DNA of 64,000 bases. Origin: Verrucomicrobiales bacterium (GTDB taxonomy: Bacteria > Verrucomicrobiota > Verrucomicrobiia > Limisphaerales > J093). The stretch covers positions 124,001 to 188,000 of the forward strand of contig JACKPV010000024.1 in assembly GCA_024233305.1 (NCBI GenBank), written 5' to 3'. Of the stretch, positions 7,528-16,215 are shown in pieces (positions within the stretch are counted from its first letter, which is position 1; every line of letters starts with the position of its first letter). A program made the position numbers and the translations under genes. The notes under the pieces are model-generated. The model made no database searches, was not told the origin of the DNA, and was given only the letters and a program-made list of their open reading frames with translations.

Positions 7528-8788
7528 TCAGTAAGTGGATCATGATGCGGAAGTATCCGAAGCAGCGAAACCCGCGCGACTTGCGCTTGGCGGTCTGAAT
7601 GATCCCGTTGATGGCTTCGGCCGGTCCGTTGGTCAGCCGGGTGCGCAGGTAGGCCAAGACGCCGTCCCAGTGCCGCTTGATGCTTTTGGCCACCTTGATC
7701 ATTTCGGGAATGCGGCTGTGGGTGACCCAGTTGTACCACCACTTCAAGCCTCCGACCGCCTCCTCGTCGTTGCGGACCCGCAGCAGGTCCTGGAAGGCCA
7801 CCAGGTGGGTGTGCGCCTTGGCGGTCTGCAGTTTGCTCCGTGCCAGGGTCTGGAGGGTTTGACGCTGCGCTTCGGTCAGCTTGGCTTCGTTCTTGAGCCA
7901 AAGGTAGCGGGTGCCCTTAAGCAGTTGGGGAAACTGCTGGCTCTCGCGTCGGCGCACCTGGTCCACCCCCTCGGTGATCAGTCCCACGACGTGGAAGAAA
8001 TCGAAGACCAGCTCTGCCAAGGGAAAACAGGTTTGCACGCCCTTGGCGTAGGCCGGACTCATGTCGGCGCATACCGGCACGATTCCTTCGGGTTTGAGAC
8101 CCCGTTCGACCAGGCTCTGGCAGGCGACCTCCAACGCCTGGGCGTCCTTGCCTTCGCTCACCGCCAGGACCCGGGTGGTCTGGGCCGGACGCCGCCCCCG
8201 CGCCCGGCGGGCCGGCTCGCAGACCACCGTCACATACTCGTGTCCCCGCCGCACACTGGTCTCGTCACCGGTCAACTCCCGCACCCGGCTCAGGTCCATT
8301 TGTCTCAGGGCTTGCTCCACGTGGTGGAAGAGCACGCGCCAAATCCGGTGGGGGGTTTCGGCCACGACCCGGCCCACCTCCGCGACCGTCATCCCGGTGC
8401 GCGCCAGGATCACCAGCAACGCTTCCATCAGCAATGTGAACCCCGATCCGGGCCGGGCCCAGGGCACTTCCACCTGCTTGATTCCGTCGGGGTCCCCGCC
8501 GTTGATGCGCGGCACCCAAGCGTGCAAGTAACACTCGTACTGGAAGAAGTTCAGGTGCCGCCACGTCCGCTCCTTGGTGTCGTGACCGAGCAGGGCTTGC
8601 GGTCGCTGGGACGGGGAAACTGGGTGCCGGGAGGGAAATCCAACCGGATGTCCAGCCGCTGGGTGTCCAGGTCCAAGGTCACCTCGCTCACTTCCCAGGG
8701 GGTTCCGGCCAGGCCCAGGGCCAATCCGAAGATCTCGCTGTCTTTCACGCCCATGCACCTATCACACCCTCCCCCGTTGGGAAAACCA
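7518..8788 (-). mobile_element. ISL3-family insertion sequence, 3' end disrupted
   Basis: This region is filled by an ISL3-type transposase gene on the minus strand. The 3' side abuts the IS630 and the 5' side abuts repeat copy A1 at 8789. I could not identify the element's own inverted repeats, so the limits are those of its neighbours. Confidence 0.6.
7535..8754 (-). pseudogene. ISL3-family transposase with one frameshift
   Basis: The N-terminus starts at ATG 8754 (MGVKDSEIFGLALGL...). Around 8580 the frame must shift by one base: CSV continues out of frame while HDTKERTWRHLNFF, the conserved continuation, lies in the next frame. The rest is a good ISL3 DDE domain with VPWARPGSGFTLL, LTGDETSVRRGHEY (Asp), VCADMSPAY (Asp), VFDFFHV and TNGPAEAINGIIQ (Glu region). 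The C-terminus reads GYFRIMIHLLTSP; the last few residues come from the IS630 flank. The Cys ligands expected in the N-terminal zinc motif are partly replaced (FPRPSDRKPC). Probably inactive. Confidence 0.75.
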
Positions 8789-8991
8789 CTAAGCCGTATC
8801 GATTCAGTCAACGGACCGCGGATGGGCACGGATGCCACGGATGGGGCGCGGCGCTGCCGCTTCGGCGGAGAGGGCGAGAAGACTCACTAAATGGTGAGCC
8901 CGAACCCAGGGCGCGCGATTCTGGTTTCCCTCAATATCAGTGCCCATCCGCGCCCATCCGTGGTGAATCCAACCGCATGGTTACGGCTAAG
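8789..8991 (+). repeat. Interspersed repeat family A, copy A1
   Basis: About 203 bp. The left end is CTAAGCCGTATCGATTCAGT. The right end, read inwards, is CTTAGCCGTAACCATGCGG. The interior contains imperfect inverted GGATGGGCACGGATG / CATCCGCGCCCATCC arms and the segment AAATGGTGAGCCCGAACC. There is no coding capacity. Other copies lie at 9367, 23088 and 59881. Paired ends and a palindromic interior make it MITE-like. Confidence 0.8.
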
Positions 8992-9058
8992 AAACGTGCC
9001 TCAACGGCGCCAAGGAGGTGGGGGTGGGGGGGGGTCCGGGGCAGCGCCCCGGTGCTTC
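8992..9058. other. Short G-rich spacer
   Basis: This spacer contains a run GGTGGGGGTGGGGGGGGGT (about 9018-9036) between repeat A1 and the PIN relic. The homopolymer is a likely indel and assembly hotspot. Confidence 0.5.
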
Positions 9059-9342
9059 TTACCCACTCAATTCGTCATAGTGCCGGTATTTCTCCATCAG
9101 GTGGGCCACGGGACGGGCATGCTCTTCCAGGCGAAACGGCGCAGTGATCACTCGACATTCAAACAAGGCGAAAAGCTCGCTTCCGGGCTGCCCGGCGTGT
9201 GCGCACAACAGGTATGCGGCTTCGGCCAAAACCGCCTCACACGCCAGCAGCGGCACCGGGGCTCGTCCCCACTGTTCCCTGGCCCAGGTGTGGTCGGCGT
9301 CGCTGCGGTCGAAGAAAGGGACCAAGGGGCCCGTATCGCCAC
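9059..9342 (-). pseudogene. PIN-domain toxin relic, copy 2
   Basis: The minus-strand frame reads DTGPLVPFFDRSDADHTWAR ... CEAVLAEAAYLLCAHAG ... HLMEKYRHYDELSG. It aligns closely with the relic at 4504 (roughly three-quarters identical by eye), but it lacks the first residues, including a start, and everything after residue ~90. It is bounded on both sides by inverted copies of repeat A (A1 and A2). Confidence 0.65.
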
Positions 9343-9366
9343 TCAGGTGGTCACCCGCCGAAACCT

Positions 9367-9549
9367 CTCAGCCGGAACCATGCAATTGGCTTCACCACGG
9401 GTGGGCACCGATGGGCACTGATGTTGAGGGAAGCCCGAAGCGCGCACCCTGGATTCGGGCTCACCATTTGGTATGGCTTCTCGCCCTCTCCGCCAAGGCA
9501 GCAGCGCCAGGCCCATCCGCGGTCCATTGACTGAATCGATACGGCTTAG
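9367..9549 (-). repeat. Interspersed repeat family A, copy A2 (inverted)
   Basis: 183 bp, reverse orientation relative to A1: CTCAGCCGGAACCATGCAA at the left and GACTGAATCGATACGGCTTAG at the right, with the same interior (GGTTCGGGCTCACC-like and CATCCGCGGTCCA). With A1 it forms an inverted pair around the PIN relic. Confidence 0.8.
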
Positions 9550-9564
9550 TATTCGATTCGGGCC

Positions 9565-9861
9565 TCAAGGCATGCGCGCGTTCTTCACCGCAGATAACGC
9601 TGGCAGCAGCAGACCGGCAAGCACGCCGATGGCTGCGATTGCCGTGCGCAGCTCGACGAGTGTGAAGGCCCTCCTGAATTCCCTGGTCGGATACCCAGCG
9701 GAGCGCCGCAATCCGTCGGTCCCGGGCCTTGATCGCAGTCTGGGCCGGCAGCGTTCGTTCCAGGCAGTCGGAGAGGTGTTCGCCGCCTGGGCGCCCGCCA
9801 ACTCGAGATACCGACCGGCAGTTGCGGCCCGTCGTGAAGAGCGTGAGATAGGCGGCTTCAT
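9565..9861 (-). pseudogene. Type II pseudopilin (prepilin) N-terminal relic
   Basis: The frame ends REFRRAFTLVELRTAIAAIG then VLAGLLLPALSAVKNARMP-stop. This is the class III prepilin methylation motif (cleavage before Phe, Glu at +5) and hydrophobic helix typical of the many PulG-like proteins of Verrucomicrobiota and Planctomycetes. Normally a beta-rich domain of 150-250 residues follows; here the frame stops 14 residues after the helix. The sequence upstream of the motif looks non-coding. The helix contains unusual substitutions (RTAIAAIGV rather than LVVIAIIAI). It ends against repeat A2. Confidence 0.5.
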
Positions 9862-10198
9862 TGGGTGTATCGCCGGTCAATCCACACCAACGGTGCTGTA
9901 TGCGAAAGGGCAATCGTCGCCCGTCACGGCGACTGGGCGCGGAAATGGAAACCAGCCGAGCGCTCCACGGAACGGGCCGTCCGTGGCAGGTGCAGATGCC
10001 GGCACGCGGAAGTTCGCCGGGGCAAGGGAAGGACGGCATGACCCGGTCGCAGCTTCAGGTACATAAGTTCGACGTAGTCGATGCGGATGGGGCATGACTT
10101 AGACGTTCGATGGCAGTAGCTTGCGCCTGTGTTGTCTGACTACCGTCCAACCTCCTGTCGCCGGGCTGTGGAGTTGATGCTTCTCGCCGGCGCCATGA
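9862..10198. other. Intergenic segment with no supported gene
   Basis: About 340 bases between the prepilin relic and the YidR relic. All frames look like shadows with no start signal or domain. Confidence 0.4.
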
Positions 10199-11539
10199 CA
10201 CCCCATCCTGCCCCCCCACGCTGGTGACCACGCCACTTTCCCCGGGGAACGTCAGATCACCTCGGGGCCCGGCGGCCGCATTCTCACCAACTGCGGCGTC
10301 TGGTCTCCCGATGGCGAGTGGATCGCCTACGACGTCCGGTCCGATCCTGCCGGCAGCGTGTTCGACGGCACGCGCATCGAGCGCGTCCACGTCGCGACGG
10401 GGCGGATCGAGGTGCTCTACGAATCGCGGCGCGGCGCCGGTTGCGGGTGGTTACCTGGCATCCGCGACAGGAGCGGGTGATCTTCATCCACGGCCCGGAG
10501 GATCCGACGCCGGACTGGCAATACTCCGTGGCGCACCGCCGGGGCGTGTGGGTGGATGCGGCGCGGCCTGGGGACGGCGTTTACTCTGGATGCCCGTGAC
10601 CTGACCCCCCGTTCACTGCCGGAGCGCTGCGGGGGATCGCATGTGCACGTCTTCAGCGCGGACGGGGAGGCGGTGAGTTTCACCTACGAGGACCACGTGC
10701 TTGGCCGGTTCACGGAAGTCGGCGCCGGGCATGATGTGAACCAGCGCAACATCGGGGTATCGGTTCCCCGTGGTCCGGTGCGGGTTTCGCGCGATCACCC
10801 CGCAACCACGATGGCGCGTGGTTTACGGTGCTGGTCACCCGCACGACCGCCCGTCCGCAGCCCGGCTCGGACGAAATCAGCCGGGCGTGCGAGGAGGGCT
10901 GGGTCGGGACGAACGGCTACCTGCGCTCGGACGGAACCCGCCAACCTCGCGCGCTCGCCTTTCAGGGCACGGTCACGACCAGGGCGGGCTAATCCGCTGG
11001 TGGAGGTGTTCATCGTCGATCTGCCGGAGGACCTGGCCCAACCGGGCGCCGGTCCGCTGGCGGGAACGGATCGGCGAATGCCTGCCCCGCCAGCCGGCGT
11101 TGTTCAACGGCGACTGACCTTCACCGGGGAGCGCTTGCATCCCGGAGTGGACGGGCCCCGGCACTGGTTGCGGTGTTCGCCGGATGGGGCCGAAATCACC
11201 TTCCTGGCCAGGGACGACGCCGGGATCGTGCAGCTCTGGACGGTGTCGCCCAACGGCGGCGCGCCCCGCCAGGTAACCCGGAACCCGTGGCCCGTCGCCT
11301 CGACGTTCACGTGGAGCCCGGATGGCCGGTTCCTGGCCTACGTCATGGACGGGAGTGTGTTCGTCACCGATGCCCGAAACGGCGAGGGCCGGCGTCTGAC
11401 GGCGCGGTTACCCGAGAATGCCGCCCCGCGCCCCGAGGCTTGCGTCTTCTCACCCGACGGCCGCCGCATCGCTTATGTCCGTCGGGTGGCCGGCTCGGAC
11501 GGGGTATTCAACCAGGTTTTCGTTGTCGAATTGGAGTAG
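10199..11539 (+). pseudogene. YidR/DUF3748 beta-propeller protein, several frameshifts
   Basis: Taken across frames this region encodes nearly all of a DUF3748 (Escherichia coli YidR-like, TolB-type propeller) protein: GRILTNCGVWSPDGEWIAYD; VVTWHPRQERVIFIHGPE; GGSHVHVFSADGEAVSFTYE; GSDEISRACEEGWVGTNGY; GVVQRRLTFTGERLHPG; and SPDGRRIAYVRRVAG to a stop at 11539. Frame changes are needed near 10448, 10570, 10790 and 10985. They come as pairs that restore frame, and some sit in G or C runs. No start is clear: the frame is open back to 10199, and an ATG at 10195 is out of frame. Only the last 327 codons read through with few errors. Confidence 0.75.
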
Positions 11540-11635
11540 GCGGACCCGCGTTCCCAATCCGTCGGGGAGGGAATTCGCAGGACGGCTTTGACATGTCGCC
11601 CGGCGGCCCGCACAAAGAAACGCATGCACCGGCAC

Positions 11636-12688
11636 ATGAATGTTCGAAGCGTCCACGCCACTCTCCTGGGGGCGGTGCTGATGAGCCTCGCGCTGATGCA
11701 AGCGGCCGGACCGCCGAGGATCACCGGGTTGGAGTTCGGTTTCTCCGCCGCCGAAGGCTTGGGGCTTGAACCGGGCATCTGCCGCCGGGACCCCTCGGAT
11801 GTGATCCGGGTAAAGGACCGTTACTTTGTGTTCTTTACGAAGGTGAACCGGGACGAACTCCCCCCGCACCGGCGATCCCTTTATCCCTCGGGCTATGCCG
11901 GCACGGTTTGGTATGCGTTCTCGACGGATGGCCGCCACTGGACCGAAGGCGGCGAAGCGCTCGGATGCGGCGCCGCGGGAGCATTCGACGCGCATGCGGT
12001 GTTCACCCCCAACGTCCTGGTCCGGGGCGGGCGATGCTGGCTCTATTACACCGGAGTGAAGCCCACGCCGGGGCAATCCCTGGAGGTCTTCGAGAACAAC
12101 AATCACGACGACTTCACCGCGATCGGGGTGGCGGTGGCGGATCAACCGGAAGGCCCCTTCAAGCGTGTCTCCCCGGAACCGATCCTGACCGTGGGCGAGG
12201 ATGCGGAACGCTTCGACAGCTACCGGGTCGACGATGCCTGTCTGCTGGTGCGTGACGGACGGATCTGGCTGTACTACAAGGGGCGCAGTCTGAGGCACGG
12301 CGGCGCCGGGCCGCGCCATACGGAAATGGGCGTGGCGGTCGCCGAGCGTCCCGAGGGGCCATTCCGCAAAGTCAGCCAGGGCGCGTCCGTGCTGAATTCC
12401 GGCCACGAGGTTCAAGTCTGGGGCGGTGCGGGAGGCGGCGTCCTGTGCCTGGTGAGCGACACCGGGCCGCAGGCGCGAACCCTGCAGTGGGCGCCCGACG
12501 GGTTGGCCTTCCGGCCCTTGCTCGGAGAGTTGCGCGACCTGCCTAAAGCGCCCGGACTCTTTCGCCCGGAGTTGACGGATCCGGCGGTCGTTTCGGACGG
12601 GGCCGTCTGGGGGATCTCGATGGCGCCAGGCCCGCATCCCCACCTGGTCCGCTACGATGGCGAGTGGCAGACGGGCGCGGGTCAATGA
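11636..12688 (+). CDS. Secreted five-bladed propeller glycosidase, GH117/GH43-like
   Basis: 350 residues with a hydrophobic N-terminal leader (LLGAVLMSLALMQAAG). The body carries propeller signatures of clan GH-F-like enzymes: RDPSDVIRVKDRYFVFFTK, SGYAGTVWYAFSTDGRHW, DAHAVFTPNVL, YRVDDACLLVRDGRIWLYY and HTEMGVAVAERPEGPF. These resemble GH117 (neoagarobiose hydrolase type) and related GH43-fold proteins. The Asp residues in PSDV, AFDAHA and YRVDDAC are candidate catalytic acids. It probably trims oligosaccharides outside the cytoplasm. ATG 11636 was chosen as it is closest to the leader; 11624 is an alternative. Confidence 0.75.
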   Translation: MNVRSVHATLLGAVLMSLALMQAAGPPRITGLEFGFSAAEGLGLEPGICRRDPSDVIRVKDRYFVFFTKVNRDELPPHRRSLYPSGYAGTVWYAFSTDGRHWTEGGEALGCGAAGAFDAHAVFTPNVLVRGGRCWLYYTGVKPTPGQSLEVFENNNHDDFTAIGVAVADQPEGPFKRVSPEPILTVGEDAERFDSYRVDDACLLVRDGRIWLYYKGRSLRHGGAGPRHTEMGVAVAERPEGPFRKVSQGASVLNSGHEVQVWGGAGGGVLCLVSDTGPQARTLQWAPDGLAFRPLLGELRDLPKAPGLFRPELTDPAVVSDGAVWGISMAPGPHPHLVRYDGEWQTGAGQ

Positions 12689-12705
12689 ACTGGCCCGTCC
12701 GCGGA

Positions 12706-12775
12706 GTTCGTTCCGCTGGCCCCGCCGGAGGTCCAGCTTGCTGCGCAATGAATCCTGCGGTCCGAAAAGGCTGAG
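12706..12775 (+). repeat. Repeat family C, copy C1
   Basis: About 70 bp containing TTCCGCTGGCCCCGCCGG with a short hairpin (CTGGCC...GGTCCAG), followed by CAATGAATCCTGCGGTCCG. A close match lies at 62396-62470 and a partial inverted one near 59858. It directly abuts repeat B1. Confidence 0.55.
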
Positions 12776-12970
12776 CCGCAGCCATTGAGTAACCCGTAGC
12801 CGCCGAAGTGCGGTCGGCGCATGTTTCATTGGGGATAACGCCGCCGGCCGTCGGACGCGACGATTCACCAAAACCTGACTGTCAGTACGAACCGGCGAGA
12901 CCGCGCAAGCCCATGAATTTCCGCGCTGACTGCACGTCGGCGGCTACCGCGGGTTGAATCGATACCGCGG
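12769..12970 (+). repeat. Interspersed repeat family B, copy B1
   Basis: About 200 bp. The left end is GCTGAGCCGCAGCCATTGAG and the right end GGGTTGAATCGATACC. Inner arms GTAGCCGCCGAAGTGCGGTC and GCACGTCGGCGGCTAC are inverted repeats. The interior includes ACGATTCACCAAAACCTGAC. It matches copies at 41666, 49222 and (half) 22691. The rest of 12971-13085 before the epimerase gene shows nothing else. Confidence 0.75.
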
Positions 12971-13085
12971 AGATCGCACGGCGTGAGCTTCGCCTGCTTT
13001 TTCGCATTGAACCTGCCCGGCGCTGAACGCAGAGTTCCGGCAGTCTGGCCCGAATGACGAGCCGGACGAATCCTCGAGAATAGCA

Positions 13086-14018
13086 ATGCGTATACTGGTC
13101 ACCGGCGGGGCGGGTTTTCTGGGCAGTCATCTGTGCGAGCGCCTGCTGCGCGACGGACACGAGGTCGTTTGTCTGGACAATTTCTTCACCGGCCGCAAGG
13201 CGAGCATCCGGCATCTGTACGACGCGCCCGGATTCGAACTCCTGCGGCATGACGTCGTGGATCCGTTCAAATGCGAGGTCGACCAGATCTACAACCTGGC
13301 GTGCCCGGCCTCGCCGATCCACTACCAGTTCAACCCGATCAAGACTACCAAGACCTCGGTGATGGGCGCCATCAACTGCCTCGGCCTGGCCAAGCGCGTC
13401 AAGGCCCGCATCTTCCAGGCGTCGACTTCGGAGGTTTACGGTGATCCCGACGTCCATCCGCAGCCGGAGAGCTACCGTGGCCTGGTGAACCCCATCGGAC
13501 CGCGCGCCTGCTACGACGAGGGCAAGCGGTGCGCGGAAACCCTGTTCTTCGATTATCACCGCGAGAACGGCGTGGACATCCGGGTCGCTCGCATCTTCAA
13601 CACCTACGGCCCTCGAATGCTCGCCAATGACGGACGGGTCGTCTCGAACTTCATCGTTCAGGCGCTGGCCGGGGAGGACCTCACGATCTTCGGCGACGGT
13701 TCGCAAACCCGCTCGTTTTGCTACGTCGACGATCTAATCGAGGGATTCGTGCGGTTCATGGCGCAGACGGAATCGGTGGGGCCGGTAAACCTCGGCAATC
13801 CGACGGAGTTCACGATCCGGGAACTGGCGGAAAAGGTGATTGGGCTGACGGGATCCCGGTCGCGGATCGTGTCCCGCCCGTTGCCGGCGGATGATCCCCG
13901 GCAGCGCCAGCCCGACATCACGCTGGCGCGTTCGTTGCTGGGTTGGGAACCCAAAGTGCCGCTCGAAACCGGGCTGCGCCGGACGATCGAGTTTTTCCGC
14001 AGCGCGCCCGCGCCCTGA
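13086..14018 (+). CDS. UDP-glucuronate decarboxylase (UDP-xylose synthase)-type epimerase
   Basis: 310 residues, an extended SDR. The NAD-binding motif is TGGAGFLG (6-13), the STSEVYGD segment lies at 113-120, and the catalytic Tyr143/Lys147 sit in ACYDEGKR. Family-specific phrases (NLACPASPIHYQ, RIFNTYGPRM, DGRVVSNFI, GSQTRSFCYVDDLI) fit UXS, which turns UDP-glucuronate into UDP-xylose for polysaccharide synthesis in the cytoplasm. The small membrane protein 70 bp downstream may be co-transcribed. Confidence 0.9.
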   Translation: MRILVTGGAGFLGSHLCERLLRDGHEVVCLDNFFTGRKASIRHLYDAPGFELLRHDVVDPFKCEVDQIYNLACPASPIHYQFNPIKTTKTSVMGAINCLGLAKRVKARIFQASTSEVYGDPDVHPQPESYRGLVNPIGPRACYDEGKRCAETLFFDYHRENGVDIRVARIFNTYGPRMLANDGRVVSNFIVQALAGEDLTIFGDGSQTRSFCYVDDLIEGFVRFMAQTESVGPVNLGNPTEFTIRELAEKVIGLTGSRSRIVSRPLPADDPRQRQPDITLARSLLGWEPKVPLETGLRRTIEFFRSAPAP

Positions 14019-14087
14019 GGCGCGCGTGGCTTTGCGCTTGCGCGATTGAGAATCAGTGCTGAATTCTTTCGGGAGAAAGGCTAATCA

Positions 14088-14282
14088 ATGCAGGCAAAAC
14101 AGGAAATCCGGACCGGGCGGCAGTTGGCGCTCGGCGTGCTGCTGGGAAGTGCCCTGATCGTTCCCGCCCTTGGCTTCATGAGCTTCAAGGCGGGCCTGCT
14201 GACCGGCGTGCTTTCGGCGCTGATCGTGCTTGCCTGGTACGGGGTCGTTGCGCTTCGGGCGGGTGACGCCGGCCGCGGTTAA
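14088..14282 (+). CDS. Small two-helix membrane protein
   Basis: 64 residues with two hydrophobic helices (LALGVLLGSALIVPALGF and GLLTGVLSALIVLAWYGVVA) separated by a short turn. A strong Shine-Dalgarno sequence (GGGAGAAAGG) lies about 8 bases before the ATG and supports translation. No family is recognised. It follows the UDP-xylose synthase gene. Confidence 0.65.
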   Translation: MQAKQEIRTGRQLALGVLLGSALIVPALGFMSFKAGLLTGVLSALIVLAWYGVVALRAGDAGRG

Positions 14283-14409
14283 AGGAAGCCCCCCACCGGA
14301 GCGGCCCACGGGATCCGCGGATGGTCACGGTTTCCGGGGACGCTGACCCGAACTTCCGCCGGACTCCGGCGGCGGCCACAGGAGGAGTTCCGGCACGGCG
14401 GTGTGCCGT

Positions 14410-15783
14410 TCAGGACACGAACTCGCGCGGGTCGGTCACGTGCCCGGTGAGGGCGCTGGCGGCGACGGTGGCCGGACTGGCCAGGAACACCTGGCTTTCC
14501 TTGTGGCCCATGCGGCCCGGGAAATTGCGGTTCGTGGCGCTGATGCACTTGAGCCCGCCTTCGTTCATCCGGCCAAAGGTATCCACCGGCCCGCCCAGGC
14601 AGGCGGCGCAACCTGCGTTTTCCGTCATTCGCACGCCGGCGTTGACCAGCACATCCCAGATCGTCTCGGCGCCCCAGTACGTCGTTTGGAGTTCCTTCAC
14701 GATGGTGGGGGTGGCCGGGACTCCGAAGGTGTCGATCGCCACCTTCTTCCCGCGGACGACCCGGGCGAACTCGACGAAATCACTCGCTTTGCCGCCGGTG
14801 CAGGATCCGACATAAGCCCGGTCGAGCTTGAGATCGCGCATTTCCTTCGCGCGCTTGCGCTGGCCGGGGTCGGGATGACAGGCGACGGTCGGTTCGAGCC
14901 GGTCGAGGTCGACCACCAGTTCGAAACAGAACTTCTGGTCCGCATCCGGTTCGACCGGCTCATAGCAGCGCCGGGTGCCGTTGAGCCGGGTCCGTGCATC
15001 GACGTACTCCGCGGTGCGGGCGTCGAAGGGGAAGATGCCGTTCTTGCCGCCGGCCTCGATGGCCATGTTCGCGACCGTCATGCGGTCGTCCATGGTGAGG
15101 GAAGCGACGCCCGGACCGTCGAATTGCATGGCGCGATAAGTCGCGCCGTCGAAGCCAATCTCGCCGATGACATGCAGGATGATGTCCTTCGCCATGACGC
15201 CGGGCTGGAGGCGGCCTTCGAGGCGGAAGCGCATGGTTTCGGGCACCTTGAGCAACAGGCGTCCGGTCCCCATGACGAAGCCCGCATCGGTGTTGCCGAT
15301 GCCGGTCGCGAACTGGTTGAAGGCGCCGGCCATGCAGGTGTGGGAATCCGTTCCAAACAACACCTCGCCGGGCCGGGTATGCCCCTTCTCCGGCAGGGCC
15401 GCGTGGCAGACACCGGCGTAGCGGGAACCGTACTGCCGCGCGTAGGGACCCCGCGCCGCGTCGAACTGCCAGGTCCCGCCGGGGTCATCGATCACGTCGT
15501 AGAAATAGGGCAATCCTTGTTCCCGGGCGAACTCCCGCAGGAGGTCGACGTTCCGGTTGGACTTCGAGTCCGCGGTGAAGATGTAGTGGTCGGGGATGAT
15601 GACGACCCCTTCGCGGTTCCAGACGCGGGCGGCGGCGCCGAATTCACGCTTGAACACGCCGATGGTCCCGGGGCCGCAAACGTCGTGTGTCATCAGCACG
15701 TCCGCGTTGAACCAGACGTTGTCGCCGGCCTGAACGCGGGCCTTGCCCGAGGCGCGGGCGAGCAGCTTTTCAGTCAATGTCAT
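14410..15783 (-). CDS. leuC: 3-isopropylmalate dehydratase large subunit / aconitase family
   Basis: 457 residues. The Fe-S cluster ligands are GSCTGG (first Cys) and the GCAAC pair (Cys-x2-Cys), and the active-site phrase GTDSHTCMAGAFNQFATGIG is complete. The length and FGTDSHT...GNTDAGF pattern match the LeuC/homoaconitase group that works with a separate small subunit. The likely reaction is isomerisation of 2-isopropylmalate to 3-isopropylmalate (leucine synthesis); homoaconitate is an alternative. No leuD is in the window. The open frame extends upstream to 16002, but ATG 15783 (MTLTEKLLAR) fits the family start. Confidence 0.85.
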   Translation of the reverse strand: MTLTEKLLARASGKARVQAGDNVWFNADVLMTHDVCGPGTIGVFKREFGAAARVWNREGVVIIPDHYIFTADSKSNRNVDLLREFAREQGLPYFYDVIDDPGGTWQFDAARGPYARQYGSRYAGVCHAALPEKGHTRPGEVLFGTDSHTCMAGAFNQFATGIGNTDAGFVMGTGRLLLKVPETMRFRLEGRLQPGVMAKDIILHVIGEIGFDGATYRAMQFDGPGVASLTMDDRMTVANMAIEAGGKNGIFPFDARTAEYVDARTRLNGTRRCYEPVEPDADQKFCFELVVDLDRLEPTVACHPDPGQRKRAKEMRDLKLDRAYVGSCTGGKASDFVEFARVVRGKKVAIDTFGVPATPTIVKELQTTYWGAETIWDVLVNAGVRMTENAGCAACLGGPVDTFGRMNEGGLKCISATNRNFPGRMGHKESQVFLASPATVAASALTGHVTDPREFVS

Positions 15784-15912
15784 CGTGGGCGGAAAATTAC
15801 TGAAAGCCCGCGGCGAAAGCAAAGGCGTTTCCCCAGAGGTCTGGGATTCGGCGCGGATTTTGGCGTAAATGAAGGTTGCCATGCCGGCGCAGGACGCTAC
15901 TTTCGCGCCCGT

Positions 15913-16137
15913 ATGGATTGGCAGCAACTGGTGGCCCTGGCCATCGTGGCCGCGACCACAATGTTGATGATCTGGAGTCGATGGCGGAGCCGGCGACGGC
16001 ACTGCGGCGGGGGCGGCGAATGCGGATGCCTCGGAGGGGCCACCTTCGGGGAGGCTCGTGCCGCCCGCCTCGGCCCCCGGCTCGTGATCTCCTCGCGCAA
16101 GGGTGAAGCTCCCCGATTGAGAACCGGGCGCGGTTAG
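15913..16137 (+). CDS. Small Cys-rich single-helix membrane protein (FeoB-associated-like)
   Basis: 74 residues: MDWQQLVALAIVAATTMLMI forms one N-terminal helix, followed by an Arg-rich stretch and a compact CGGGGECGC cluster, then a conserved-looking tail (LVISSRKGEAPRL). The layout resembles the small FeoB-associated Cys-rich membrane proteins and related Verrucomicrobiota proteins, so a metal-related role is possible but unproven. It is divergent from leuC (129 bp) and followed by hsp20. Confidence 0.6.
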   Translation: MDWQQLVALAIVAATTMLMIWSRWRSRRRHCGGGGECGCLGGATFGEARAARLGPRLVISSRKGEAPRLRTGRG

Positions 16138-16215
16138 GCTCCCCGGCCCTTTGCGCCGAACCGCGGCACCCCCGCTTGAAAGCGGCGTGCACGTGCGCTA
16201 GTCTGTCGGCGCAAC

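Noticed and set aside
11450..12871. 473-codon minus-strand frame
   Set aside because: Antisense to the GH117-like gene and extended by repeat B1; no domain.
14401..15912. Long plus-strand frame upstream of the small Cys-rich protein
   Set aside because: Antisense shadow of leuC. Only the last 75 codons (from 15913) have a sensible start and composition.
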